Assembly (NCBI RefSeq): GCF_023343835.1
Contig: NC_064435.1
Location: forward strand, 37,162,603 to 37,226,602
Length of the DNA: 64,000 nt
Source: Lagopus muta
Taxonomy: Eukaryota; Chordata; Aves; Galliformes; Phasianidae
Direction of reading: 5' to 3'
Each line of letters starts with the position of its first letter. Positions within the stretch are counted from its first letter, which is position 1. Below are positions 1 through 20,934 of the stretch, piece by piece. The position numbers and the translations under genes are program-made. The notes below the pieces were generated by a model. The model worked only from the letters and a program-made list of their open reading frames with translations. It did not search any database and had not been told where the DNA came from.

Positions 1-265
1 GTCAGTTTTAATAGATGTTCAAAGACCGTTACTTGAACTCTTCTTCATGTTGATTTATCTGATTTATTTTTTTTTAATTATTATTATTACTGCTATTTTT
101 AACTGGAGGTCACGTTGCCATCATACATAAAAGAAATTGTGAAGCTGTCATATGAATGCCTGTTGTAAATCAGTTCTGTGATGACCATAGTAACTCTATG
201 CGCAGCCTTGTGCTTCCAGGACAGAAACAGAGAACTTGCTCTAACTAACTGTGTTGCTTCTCTGA

Positions 266-9187
<8,922 letters not shown>

Positions 9188-9410
9188 GTGCCTTTCCCTC
9201 CAGCTGTTTAAATGAACTTTTTCATTTTAAACCAAACCTTTTAAAGGAACTTGACTGTGTGCAATGATGGTTACTGAAGTTCAACCAGAAAAGAAGCTTT
9301 GCTCAACCACAGCTTTCTGGTGACTTCACTGAGAGCTCTTAACTTCAATAATGTATGTATTGGGTTTTCATAAACTACCAAAAATGCTTTGTCTAATAAT
9401 GTGAGATAAC

Positions 9411-9416
9411 ATTAAA
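9411..9416 (+). promoter_or_regulatory. NSMAF: Candidate NSMAF poly(A) signal (ATTAAA)
   Basis: ATTAAA lies 224 bases after the NSMAF stop codon. No AATAAA on the plus strand is closer, but cDNA would be needed to choose among weaker candidates further on. Confidence 0.3.
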
Positions 9417-11756
9417 GACCTATTTTTCTGTAACTGAAGAGCTCCTAACTGGTAGTTACTGTTGTAGTGTGTTGTCTGAACCATTTCTAAAGAAGCAACA
9501 GTTGCATTCTTTAAAAGATTTAAGATACTTGCAACATGACAATGGATGTACATCTTCCTTCCTACCAAAGATGCATATGATGGTAAACACTGCTTTGAAC
9601 ACTTACAGCTTAGGCAGTAAGTTGGTCTGAGCAGGGGTCAGTCTGCTTTACTATGTAGTCTCCAACTGTAGCTACCTGCAAAGGCAGAGGTGGTTTTTTT
9701 TTCCTATTATTGAACAAACAACACACTGAAAACTACAGCCTTCACACATCAGTCTGAAAGGGAACCAAGGATAATCATGAGCCCTTACTGTGGAGAAGTT
9801 TGATATTGACATATTATGCATATATCAGTCTTTCCCCTAATACTAAGGTCTTGTAATATCTTTTCTTTTTAATGCCTTGTATCTGTTCTGTTACTTTGTC
9901 TTCCTCACCTTGTTTTATTTGGCCTTCTCAGTTTCCTTCAGCTCTAGTACAGCATTCAAGTTTCATACCAAAGATTCTTGAGTACAGGTATAACTTGGGG
10001 GTTTATGTGAGCCCTTACTACTGCAACCCAGGGGTAAAGTGGTGCTGTACTGGGCTTATTTTTCTCTGTAGGACTTCAGAATACACTTCCCTGCAAGGGG
10101 CTACTCTGAGGTTAAAGACTTCAAATACCAGCCCTTAGGGGCATATTACAGTAAGAGCCACCTGTGGTTCTGTTCCCTCAAGAGGAATATTTTTTAATGG
10201 TGTTCTTTACTGCTGATGTTAAACTGCCTTGTCAGTGTGTTCAGGATGCATCCCTGGAATTTCCATCACTCCTTTGAGTCTGTTTCTAGCCATACTGCCT
10301 GGGTTTCAAAGGTTTCAGGGGGCAGCTGTTTCCTTGGAATTATTACAATTGTTCTATGATTAATTTCCTCCTTTTGTATTACAACATAATTTAAGCTTGC
10401 TTCAGCTGCATGAAGCTTTTGCTACATGTGCCTTCAGTATATAACTGATAAGCCATATACTGTACCTGCTGTTACCAGATTTGCTTAACCTTGCCTTAAA
10501 ATGTTTGGCTGTTGCTTGCTGTTTTTTCATTTTATTTCCTCAATACAGCTACATGTAGCCAAAAAGGCAGAGAAACCCAAATTCTACAAAGCACTGAGCA
10601 AGGTCACAATGAATTGCAGAGCCTGTTAAAAGCTTTGCTTGAGTTGTGCCTGTCTTTGCTCGTTTACCTCCATTCTCTCTCTTCCCTGGTTCACTGGGTT
10701 TTCTGCACCCAGCTCTTACAGTTTAAAACTTTTGTAACTTGTTTCACAAGGTAATAATGCTCTTCTGCTCTATTCCTGCTACTCTCCAGTTGGGCAGCTT
10801 AGAGTTGCACTCTGGCATGCCTGAAGAAGCACAAAAGAACTTCTTGACTACTACTAGCCTCCCACTTTTCACACCCTTCTCTTATTCAAGCTTTGTCCCT
10901 AAAGGGCCCTCTACACAGCATATTAAGGGTTTTTCTACGGATCTCCAGGGCTGCTGTTATAATTTGTTTTCATCTCTCTAAAGAGACACAAAGGAACAGA
11001 TGTATTCACTTACGCACCATCTTAGGTTCCAGGGCTTTCTTGGGAACCTCAAGATCACTGCTAAAAGTCACAGGTCCTACCCCCATAAGGCTGAATCATA
11101 ACACACTGTGTTACATTATTAATCAGTGCCACTAAGAGGTCACCCCAGTCACAGTCAGCCTGATCATTACTAACTGAACAATTCAATTAAAGAGGCTCCA
11201 GAATGAATTTCACTGCCACTGCAGTAGCATATTAGCATCTCTTCTGCAACTGGGAAAACCCACAGCTACCTGTGTGTGCTAATACAGTGACCCCATAGCC
11301 TGTAGCTATCCACTGTCTGCTTTCTTTAAGTGTTTTGCATTCCCCTTTTGAAATATTCCCTTCAGTTAAATGAACAAGCAAGCAAATAAGGTACCTAAAG
11401 GACTAATGTTTACACAGTTAGTGCCTGCAACAGAGCATGACAAGGGAAACAAATTGCTAAACTTGGCATTTAACTTCAGAACACTTAAAGACTCAGTTGA
11501 ACCTATGCCTATGACCTAAACTTGCAGGCCACACCACCCATCAGCTGGTGTCCCCATCGAGTTTGTCACCTGCCACAGAGCAGGATGGATTGGAAAGGAA
11601 GGGGAAAAGACAGATTCATGTTGGTTGTCTTATTAAGGGAAAAATTTAAAAAAAAAAGAAAAAATATGTAAAGACAATCACCACTATTTAGTAGCAGACC
11701 AAAGCCCAGGTATCTCCAAGCAGCAGTTCAGGAAGCATTTCTTCCCCTTGCCTAGT

Positions 11757-11762
11757 TTTATT
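11757..11762 (-). promoter_or_regulatory. SDCBP: Candidate distal SDCBP poly(A) signal
   Basis: TTTATT on the plus strand reads AATAAA on the minus strand. It lies about 1.17 kb past the SDCBP stop, a plausible distal site for a long 3' UTR. Confidence 0.35.
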
Positions 11763-12277
11763 GCTAAGCATGATGTTAGACAGTGCAGAATACCTCTTTG
11801 CTCAATTCAGGTCAGCAATCCCATTCTCGTCCCTTCAAGCCTCTTGCCCACCCCCACCTACTGCACAAACACAGAGTTAAAAAGCAAAAGGCTTCAGTGC
11901 AAACACACACAGGCTATCAGCACCCAACACAAATCTAAACCCCAGTGTACCTGGAAGCACTTCAGAGAAAGTTAACTGCAAGTATACTTAGTGAGCTGCA
12001 CACAACTGAGAACAACTGGAACTACACAATTAGTACTGCTGATGAACTTCTATTCTACATGTTAAACAGAAGGTAGAAAATAAGCATGTGTTGGCAAAAC
12101 ATGTGAGATCTGCATTTTTAATATATTTCAACTTCGTTGGCAGTAAAGTTTTGTAATGTCTTCTTAACTAAGATTATTTCCTAGCTTGTCTTCGCTTCCA
12201 GCTGAAATTGGCCTTAACGCATGAAGCCCATTTTAGCTGGTCTCATTAAGCACACACACCATCTAAAGTTTCAGTTG

Positions 12278-12283
12278 TTTATT
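12278..12283 (-). promoter_or_regulatory. SDCBP: Candidate proximal SDCBP poly(A) signal
   Basis: The minus strand reads AATAAA about 650 bases after the SDCBP stop. It is followed in the transcript direction by T/G-rich sequence. Confidence 0.45.
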
Positions 12284-12928
12284 GTCATTACTTCTGAATC
12301 CTTAAGAACTTGGTTAAGGCGAGAGATAAGCATATTAGTTACAATTTGTATAACAAGTAATAAAAAGATTTGATTATCTGTACACTACTTTTCATTATAC
12401 TTAGTGAGGGATGCCTTCAGCTATATTCAGCCTACCTGGCATTCTTGTGTAAACAGTATTTACTAAAACAAAGAACATAAGCTACTACTAGCCATACTTC
12501 TAACGTGCTATATCAAATCTACTCTTGCAAACAGAAAGCAGTAAAAATATGGTTTTTTTCTTAAAGGTACAAAGCACAGCATTGCCCTAGTTAACACCAC
12601 TTAACTTTGCAAGTTACATCTGGTTCCTTCAGTTGCATGGCTTATCATAGTAGTAAACTAAGGAAGAGACCTATGAAAAGAAGTCCTAACATAACTGGAA
12701 TTTCACATTGGTCAAGCATATAAGGCTACAAGTTTTACAGTTTGCGAATAAACGAGATATGTTGAACTGCAACATTCCCAGCCATGACAGATGCAAGTGC
12801 TTGACACAGCATAACTTCTCCTGGCCTCCAGAAAGGCTCATGTGCAGCAGAAAGAAATCACTGAGTATAATAGGCCAAGTCGAGCAGAACTCTCATTATA
12901 CATGTACACACACATGCATGAGGGAAGT

Positions 12929-12983
12929 TTAGACTTCAGGAACAGAGTGATCCATGAGGCTTTTCATGATGCTTGTTGCCATC
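12929..12983 (-). CDS. SDCBP: SDCBP terminal coding exon
   Basis: The minus-strand acceptor is ctttag. The exon encodes [17 protein letters not shown] and stop TAA, residues 278-294, after completing a split arginine codon. Confidence 0.95.
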
Positions 12984-15900
12984 CTAAAGAAAAGGAGAAG
13001 GTGCTCAGTTGTGCAAGACAGATGCAGAATGATTGTTGTATCTTTGTCATTGCTATCTCTTTAATTAAAAATACTGGCCTCCCACACCACTAGAAACAGT
13101 ATTTTAGTTCTAAGGTAACAAAGACTTGTACTTCAAGGCACTTAGTCTAACTGTGCTTAGAAGAGGGTTTTGGAAGTAAAGAAAAAGCAAAGGAGCACCA
13201 CTGCCATAGGAACAGCTTGAAAACAGAACCAAAACACCCCAGTCTGATGCAAGTCATTGTATCATGCATGTTTTCAGACTTCCCATCTTAACCAGACTTT
13301 CTGTCAAGCTTGTTCTCATGGCAAGCCCAAGTTACATTTTATTTAGCCTGCAAAAGCTAGCAGTGGTCAACTTGAGTATAATTAACACTGGCTGCTTTGT
13401 TTGGTTGTTACCTACCTCTTTATTATATACTCATAAATACTTGAAGGCATGATGGTAATTGTCACTACATTTCCAGCTGTTGCCAAGATGTCTGCAATCT
13501 GAGGGTCCTGTTATTGAACAAGAAATTGTATGAGCAACATCATTCAAGATGACTAATAAAGCAGAGTTCAGGAGCTCCTTCTGGACACGTTCAGAGATAC
13601 ATGGCTCCTTACTTCAGGGTTTTAACCTCCAGGCCTAATCCCTAACACACTGTGCCAATCCATAATCATCTGTGGAGTTATGCTTTACAGGAACTGCCTG
13701 GGGAAGGGATACAGGCACCCTACTACAACTTGATACAGGTTGACAGAGAACATTCCTTACATTTTGCCAGTAAAGATTAAAAACAGAAGGCCAAGTGTAA
13801 CAGGTAGATGCAGAGAAGATGGAGCTTCCCCATTAGTAGATAATAAGCAGCAAAGACACCTTAAAGCAGGTGTTTCCCATCATGTTATGGATCACGTTAC
13901 CATCATGTTTTATAAACATTCACTATATCATTTTCCCCTCTGCAAAAGAGAGTAACTGCACAGCAAAATACGTGCCCCCTACATCAGCCATGCAGTACTT
14001 ATCTTACCTTCAGTCCAATTACATTCTGGCCGTTAATTTCACAGATGTTGTGCTCAGTAAGAAGTCCATTCCTTGCAGCAGAGCTGTCTTTCACTATTGA
14101 GGTTATTTTTCCATTCTTGAATATGAAACCAACATGCCCTGTGCTGTCCTTATGCATAGTAATAATACGCTCAAAAGGCCTGCAGGAAATAAAGGAATTA
14201 TAAAATGTAAAAAACACATTTTCAGTTTGCTAAACCACAGGAAGAACTACACACTATTTCAGTTGCAACTCACCAGAAGTTCATATAACTGAAGTATGAG
14301 CCATACTTTACACACATAAGACTGTTTCTAAACCTGTTATGTTCTCCCTTTTCTATAGATATAAACTAAAAATAAACCACACACATCAAAACAACCAGCC
14401 ACACAAACAGCCATTCAAGCATACAAGCATTACCACGTAGCTGCCATACTGCAGGCCACTTTAATCCAGGAGTAGGGTAGGAAGTCAGGCACAGAAGCAT
14501 TATGCAGCAGGGAAATACACTATCACTGTATTTCAGTTTAACACAACAAAAGTCTTACGCTGCCATTGAGGTCAATCTTCATTCTTAAAAATGTAACACT
14601 GAGAAAGCTTCTGAAGGCCTACTTAGTGCATGTGATACATCTTACGGCATATGATACATCTTCTCAACCTATGGACTTCATGCAGAATCTTTGCCATTAT
14701 GACCTTTGCCAACACCACTACCATTATGACTACGTATCCAATTCTCATTTTAAAACCCCTATTGCTTTACCAAACATACTTGTAACAAACATGTCACAAA
14801 TTCATAGGTAAATAATGAAGTTCAGAAGAAGACTATGATGCTAAGTAAAAATGCAAATGAAAGTTTTAAACACGAGTACAATGAATATTTCAGCACTACC
14901 TACTATTGCTTCTTCAACTGGTATAAGCACAAGTCAAGCTGTGTCAAAGCAGAGAAACTGTGAATTCAGAATTTAAACTTGTGCTAGCACTCATCATTTA
15001 TCTGAAAGACATCAGGCCTCATCACACCAAGATGAGGGGTGCCATGGAAGTTTGCAAGTTAGTTGCCATTATGATCTGTACAATTTGCCACAAGAGGAAA
15101 CACTTCTAGAGATCTATGTGAAGAAAGCAGAACCTGTTTGTCTGTGTACTATGCCTGCAATGCTTCTCAAGAGAGAAGAAACCCAAACCTCACAAGATTA
15201 GAAGTGGTTGCCACCCATCTTGGAGCACTTGCAGTTAGCATTACCTGTCCCGAATGATCATTGTAATCCGTTCCCCAGAAGCCTGTTTCAGAACTTTATG
15301 TGCTTTATCAGAACTCCATCCTGCACAGTTTTCACCATTGATCTGCAGAACTTGGTCTCCAAACCGCAGGCCAGCTAGAGACGCTGGAGAGTTTGCTTGT
15401 ACTAACTGGACAAATATTCCCTGCAAAAGAAAGGGGCAGGGTGGAAGCAAAAGAAGTTTGAGCGACTCCTCATACAGACTAGTACTAAATTTGCCCATCT
15501 TCCTGCAGATTTGACCAAGAATTCCCGTGCAAGACAGCCTATATGCTGCTTGAGAAATGGGTCAGCAGAGCTAGGAGCTCCACATAGTTTTCCCTCTTAC
15601 TCAACGTCATTAGTTTTCAACTTTCTACCAATTAAGAATTGCTAGACTGTTACAAAAGGTAAAAACAAACAACAGAGAAGCATTAGAACAACAAACCTAA
15701 TACCACGAATTCCTAATCAAAGTACCCTAAAACCCAGATAGAGCAGGTCAATATAGAAGGCAGATGACGCCTCTTAGAGCGACAGGACAGGCAGTAGAAC
15801 GAAGTCACAGTACTTCCTAGGAGAACATGAGGACATGAGGAAGTATTACTTTTCAGAAAGGGTGGTCAGGCACTGGAATGGACTGCCCAGGGAGGTGGTG

Positions 15901-18900
15901 GAATCACCGACCCTGGGGGTGTTCAAGGAAAGACTGGATGTTGTGTTGAGGGACATGGTTTAGTAGGAGCTATTGGGAATAGGTGAACGGTTGGACTGGG
16001 TGATCTTTTAGGTCTTTTCCAACCTTAGTGATTCTATGATTCTATGATAACTCCAGCATTTCTGGGTTAGGAGAAATGCAGAATCAATGTAACCCTATTT
16101 GAAGCCCTGAATACAATGTTTTTTTTGTACAAATTACACAATCTGGACAAAAGAAAAAAAAAAAAAAAACAAAGTCAACAAAACAGTACTGCTTTCTACA
16201 TTTGAGAATTGAGCAATACCAAAGGAGGGAAACTTCAGAGCAGACTCTGGAATCCTCTGTATCTTCTCGTAGTATACTCATGCTAAGGGAAACTAGAAGA
16301 CAGCTACTCTGAAATTATTCCTTGCATACAAGTAAAATGACAGTCTTGCTATCCTAAATTCCCTCACAGATAGCATACTGCAGAACTCTATTAACATCTC
16401 TAAAAGTCTATTAGAAGAATATATGTTTAAGCCACATGCATTACTCCACCTACTGCTGAACTTAAGCACCTCCCAGAGTTTCCATAAAGCTAAGTCTTGA
16501 ACTGCTAAGTACCCACCTCTACTCTCCAAAGTGAAAAAGAAAATTACAGATATTCCTCAGGTGCTGTAAAATATGAAAATATATTGCTGCTATTAATGTA
16601 GACCCTAGTCCATGCTCTAGTTTGAGCTAATGGAGGACTTTCAAATTCTGACTGCAGATAACTGAGCATTATGCATGAGACTACTTTCTGACTATATATA
16701 TAATACACACACTGTGTGTGTGTGCGCGTGTGTGCATACACACAGGTTTAACTACCAATTTAATCCAGCAGTAGGATTTCTCCTGGCAAAAGCAAGCTGC
16801 TATACTTACATTGTCAACAGACTTAAGGCGAAGTCCAATTCTTCCATCTTGATCTTTACACAAAATTGTTTCACGGATGCCTTGCTTGATTTCTGCCCTG
16901 CGAATTCCAATATCATTTCCAGTCACTGGAGCTACCATATAATTAGCAGGAGGTCGCGTTACCAGTTGCTGATTAAAACAAAACAGCCAGACAACTTAGT
17001 TTATGGCAAGTGATTAAAAATAATTAAATCACAACATCAGCTCTTTTCTTCCCCCCTCCAAAACGGAAATAGTTTAAAAGTGGAAGAAAAAATGACTTTT
17101 TAAGAAAAAGTATTAATCAGTTAACTGTAGTACTTAACACAAACAATTATCTACTACCTAGAACGTTAACAAACATTTCAGTCTTTATACTTGTGGTTTC
17201 TGAAACACCACTGACTGGTACCTACACCTTGTGGCTGAGCAACCGGCAAGTTCCTCTGCACCTCCTCTTCATTGAGACTCAGACCCATGTACTGAGAAAG
17301 TTCTGGATATAACCTGGGGTACAAGCCTAGGTGAGGAGAAACGTGAAATTAATATACTTGTCAATTAAACAGAACAGCGTATTATTCATACGTACATTAA
17401 CTGATATCTTGTGATATCTTAACGTATTTTACTTGAGTGCAAGAGATACTCATGGAACCAACAGGCATTTGAAAAGACCAACAGGTCTTGAAAAGTTCTC
17501 CCCAGAGAAGTCACATGAGTAAAGCTGAACAGTATGCTCTTCACGAGCAAGTTGCTGCCATTCCCTCACAGCTCCAAGAGGAAATCTTTTTCATCACGCT
17601 GCTCCTACCAACAGAGAAAGAACTATGGCCCTTGACACATTCAGTGGGACAATCCTGTTCTGAGAGAAGCGGGTGGCAGGGGATGGGGAAAAAAGGAAGT
17701 TGCAGAGATTTGTCAGATCTTGAGTCAAACTACTCCAGAAGTAAGCTTGATGCCACTCATGTTTCACAGATGATTAAAGGGTGCCATTTGACAAGCAGCA
17801 GGACTCTTACAAAGGACTCTCACAAATCTACCTGCCCTTTAGACAAGAGTGGTGATAGAAAAGGCTTCTATGAGGGCAAAATGCTACAAGGGGCAACTAT
17901 GAAAGCAAGCAGGTTCATTGATACACATCAATTAGGTTTCCAGTGTTTATTTACAGGTACACGTACAACTATTTTAAGAACCCACATTTGACCAGAAACT
18001 GACAGCTACCCTTCCTGTGAAAGAACTCAAAGGCCATTACAAGATATTCTTATCTAACCAAGATACTTTTGACAACTGGAAGTATTTAGGGACAAGTTCA
18101 CAATCTGTTTCACATAAGAAGATACAATTATTTCAGAACTGGTTTAGTGATACCAGTCAGTAAGTCTTTAATGACTGTTTCTTCTGTGGCTGCCTTCTGC
18201 TTGCACTCCAAGCCCTCAGGAATGAAAGCTGTACATGATTTTGGCAACACCTTATTTTTGTCTTTTGTTCTTCATCAAAAGATAACTGCAGAATGCATCT
18301 TGCTGGCTGTATTAGACTCCAATTCAAAGTAAGAGAGTACTCCAAACAGCAGAAAGCATCCAGCATCTCTAAATAAGAATGACATACATTCTCCTGCCTC
18401 TAACAGGACTGAGGGAGTCCCTTTGGGCTTGACACGTCCTAGAAATTGTCGATATGCCCCAACAGAATGGATATCTAATAAGCAATTAAACATTTCTCAG
18501 CCATACACAACATCTCAGGAATTTGCAGACAAGCTGATGTCAAAATAAGACATTTGATCAGCAATATGAAAGGCACAAAAGTTGCAGGAGAACACAAATG
18601 CCAGGCAGCAGGAAGAATGCTACTAAAAAGGGACCCACAAAGCAAACTTGCATCCGATCTGATGATGCTAGCTCAGGTGACATTTTCAGCTCTTTCTGGT
18701 CTGATTCATTTTCTCAGATCTAAGGCTGGTCTCTGATGAGCTAAACAAATTCCAGCCTTAAAAATCACTTAGGTCACACCAGCTCCAAGAGCACAACTGG
18801 AGACAAAGGTACATCCACCAAGCCTTAATACCTGCACTACCAGCATCCTTGACTGCTGTGTTCCAGCACTGCAGCTGGTCACGCTAGTTACAGATTTTCA

Positions 18901-20919
18901 GGCATATCTGTGCATCTTTGTGGATGCACATCAGCATGGGAATAAAAAGAAGTGAGACAGACAGCTTTAGGTCCACTGCATTTTCCAACATACATTTTCA
19001 CCCCAAAAGCTGTAGAAAGCATGACAACAAAGTTCCATTTTCCTGAGCTCTTTATTAACAGACCCGTGCTCACTCATTTCCAAGCAAGCTGATATGCTCC
19101 AGAGGGAAGATGCTCAGATTCATGCTGCTGTCTGAAACTTACCACATGTGTTTGTAAACAAGTAGATGCAAGTGGCTGAGGTGGGAGTTAAGGAGAGCTA
19201 AAATGGTACCAGCAACATTAGCAGGCTGTACAGAGCATGACCTTACCTCCATCGTGAGGAATAGGAGCAGAAGCTTCAGACAAGATTGCTGGATTAGCTG
19301 GATTTGAAGAGAAGGCAGTCTGAGCCTAAAAGGAAGGAAACTCTCATATGTTATCATGGATCTTTTTTGTATAAGAGATGTTCCTTATGCAGCCAGTGGA
19401 TCAAGCATTTTCTTTTTTATATGCTAATTGCCATTCAACCTCAAGTACTGAAGGCTATCATGTTCTTTGAAGTATTTAACACAATATGCTGTGTTATCAT
19501 ACTACTTCAACAAGAACTCGAACCTTCCTGAGAGACAGAGCTATTCTAATAACACAGGAAGGCTTCACCATCAGCCTCAGTTCCAGTTTTGTCATTAGGC
19601 AAGTTAAACAGCCTGTGATCTTCAAAAAAATGCATAAGCTTGACTGCCAAAGCTTAAAACTTAAAAGTTTAAAAGCACATCCAGTACTATATGAAAGCAC
19701 AGTAGGTTTTTTTCAGGTAGATACCAGCAGTTCTACCTTTTCATCATTTAGAAGTATCATTCACGGGTTCTGCCACAACCATTTGCAGCTTGCAAGTGGA
19801 GCTCCACACAATTCAGAGCTACTACTTCCATACCTTCTGAAAGGCAAGTACTTACCAAAATTATTTATCTTCCCAAATGCACAACTTCACACAAGTGTGC
19901 TAAGCTTAGTTTCCATACTGCTTATTGGCTTACAAACAGAAGGGACTGTTTTAAAGTAAGCCAATTCCCTTTCTTCTCACAGTACCTGATCTGCTTCTCT
20001 TTTAGCTTTGAGCATCCACAAAGAGTCAAAAACATTACCTTACAGAGACCAATTAGTACTCAGAACAGAATCAGCCACCTTAACATTGCTACTGATGTTA
20101 AAAGTTAAAGGTGTGGTTAAGTTTCAAAGTAGTGAAATACAATGCCAAACAGGACACACAAATCACCAAATTCAACATGACGACTGAATTACTGAATGTT
20201 TTTTGTTTTTTTAATGAAATAATGCTTAAAAATAGAAGACTTCATAGTCCTATTCTCTCCAAGAAGCCACATTTAAGAAGAGCAAAAATGACCCATTATT
20301 TACCTATTTACCAATATCAAAAGTACTTAGAAGAAAAACCTCCAACTCAAACACTGTACAGTAAGAACAGGTGTTTTTTTTTTTTTTTTAAAAGAGCCTC
20401 ATTTTAATCATACTGTTTTGCAGAGGACACAGTACATCTTTCAGTACTCAGTACAGAGACACTACTTCCATTACCTCAGCAGTCACAAAAGTTAAGTAGC
20501 AGAGGGTTTTTAGTTATAGGATATAAACACTGGCAGCTGGTCTTCAAAAGGCTGAAGGAGCACATAATCAGCTCCAGGCAGGATTGGGTTTCGTTTTTCA
20601 ATCAAAGTTCACTGTCAACTGACTGTATCTTCACCTCAGAACAATGCAGGGCACATGGGGCTGAACAGAGAAATACCAACACAGCTCCCAGTTCCAAAAA
20701 GATCCTTCGCCCCCACAGAGAAATGCAGGTGAGACTGAGACACTTACCTTTTCTTTTCCCTTTCAGAGACTGTAAAATACAAAAATCTAGTAGTTCTCCC
20801 CTCCCTGTCTTAAATATCAATGGGACCATTATTGTTACCAAAACCACCTTCATGAAAGCCTGCCATACCTGAATAACTTTGTCCACCTTCAGATCTTCCA
20901 GGGAAGGATAGAGAGACAT
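12929..20919 (-). CDS. SDCBP: SDCBP (syntenin-1), tandem-PDZ scaffold, 8 coding exons
   Basis: Syntenin-1 binds the C-termini of syndecans and other receptors, PIP2 and ALIX, and acts at the plasma membrane and in exosome biogenesis (family knowledge). Minus-strand coding exons are 20869-20919, 19247-19325, 17226-17326, 16810-16968, 15245-15420, 14008-14179, 13416-13507 and 12929-12983. They total 885 bases, or 294 residues, against 298 in human. The start is the ATG at 20919, which gives [11 protein letters not shown] as in human. ALIX-binding LYPxL motifs lie at residues 3-7 and 45-53. PDZ1 is about residues 108-188 with carboxylate loop IGLRL at 121-125. PDZ2 is about 194-270 with loop VGFIF at 205-209. 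The C-terminus is DHSVPEV. All junctions are GT-AG and phases match. The N-terminal linker before PDZ1 is the only clearly diverged part. The gene is convergent with NSMAF and divergent from CYP7A1. Confidence 0.97.
13416..13507 (-). CDS. SDCBP: SDCBP coding exon: end of PDZ2
   Basis: Residues 247-276 read [20 protein letters not shown], then [10 protein letters not shown]. The donor is GTAGGT, with a second GT four bases further on. Confidence 0.95.
14008..14179 (-). CDS. SDCBP: SDCBP coding exon: PDZ2 core
   Basis: Residues 189-246, beginning [19 protein letters not shown]. The exon holds the PDZ2 binding loop VGFIF and ends at NVIGLK. The acceptor is tcctgcag and the donor gtaaga. Confidence 0.95.
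15245..15420 (-). CDS. SDCBP: SDCBP coding exon: PDZ1 main part
   Basis: Residues 131-188, [20 protein letters not shown] through TMIIRD. The acceptor is ttttgcag and the donor gtaatg. The residues are almost the same as human, with S-G-E-R replacing the human F-G-E-K stretch. Confidence 0.96.
15832..16048 (+). repeat. CR1 LINE 3' fragment, antisense in SDCBP intron
   Basis: It carries the C-terminal coding remnant of CR1 (GGTCAGGCACTGGAATGG, then CCAGGGAGGTGGTGGAATC). A 3' tail follows, ending in repeated GATTCTATGATTCTATGAT. It lies in the SDCBP intron between the PDZ1 exons, opposite to the gene. Confidence 0.9.
16693..16744. repeat. Alternating purine-pyrimidine simple repeat
   Basis: A run of (TA)n, then (CA)n, (TG)n, a GCGCG core, (TG)n and CACACA. 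The CACACAC and GTGTGTG arms are complementary around a single base. It lies 65 bp beyond the donor of the SDCBP 16810-16968 exon. Confidence 0.9.
16810..16968 (-). CDS. SDCBP: SDCBP coding exon: linker and PDZ1 start
   Basis: Residues 78-130, 53 codons in phase 0. The exon encodes [20 protein letters not shown], then [20 protein letters not shown] and [10 protein letters not shown]. The acceptor is aatcag and the donor gtaagt. Confidence 0.96.
17226..17326 (-). CDS. SDCBP: SDCBP coding exon: second ALIX motif and acidic linker
   Basis: Residues 44-77: [20 protein letters not shown], then [14 protein letters not shown]. The donor GTAGGT after GGT keeps phase 0, whereas the GT four bases later would shift the frame. 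The tail after NEEE is diverged from human. Confidence 0.94.
19247..19325 (-). CDS. SDCBP: SDCBP coding exon 2
   Basis: Residues 18-43: [20 protein letters not shown] followed by PIPHDG. The acceptor is ccttttag and the donor gtaagg. The longer open frame on this strand here is a different reading frame and is not the product. Confidence 0.95.
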
Positions 20920-20934
20920 GTTGATGCAGCCTCA
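20869..20934 (-). CDS. SDCBP: SDCBP first coding exon with start codon
   Basis: The coding part is 20869-20919, encoding [17 protein letters not shown] in phase 0 with donor gtatgg. A consistent acceptor (ctccaactcag) sits 15 bases before the ATG, so the remaining 5' UTR must lie in one or more upstream exons. Confidence 0.93.

Larger units (their letters stand above)
9188..12928. other. Convergent NSMAF-SDCBP 3' interval
   Basis: This is the tail-to-tail interval. The left part should be NSMAF 3' UTR and the right part SDCBP 3' UTR. Short open frames are scattered through it without coding character. I see no CR1 copy in it, only small A-rich runs near 11646-11665. Confidence 0.6.

Noticed and set aside
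17488-17991. 167-codon plus-strand open frame
   Set aside because: It lies in an SDCBP intron on the opposite strand, with no recognisable domain or splice context.
19139-19357. Minus-strand 72-codon frame over SDCBP exon 2
   Set aside because: It is a shifted frame. The conserved [15 protein letters not shown] sequence is read in another frame between proper splice sites.
19486-19959. 157-codon plus-strand open frame
   Set aside because: It lies in the SDCBP intron adjoining exon 2, opposite strand, with no motif. Probably chance.
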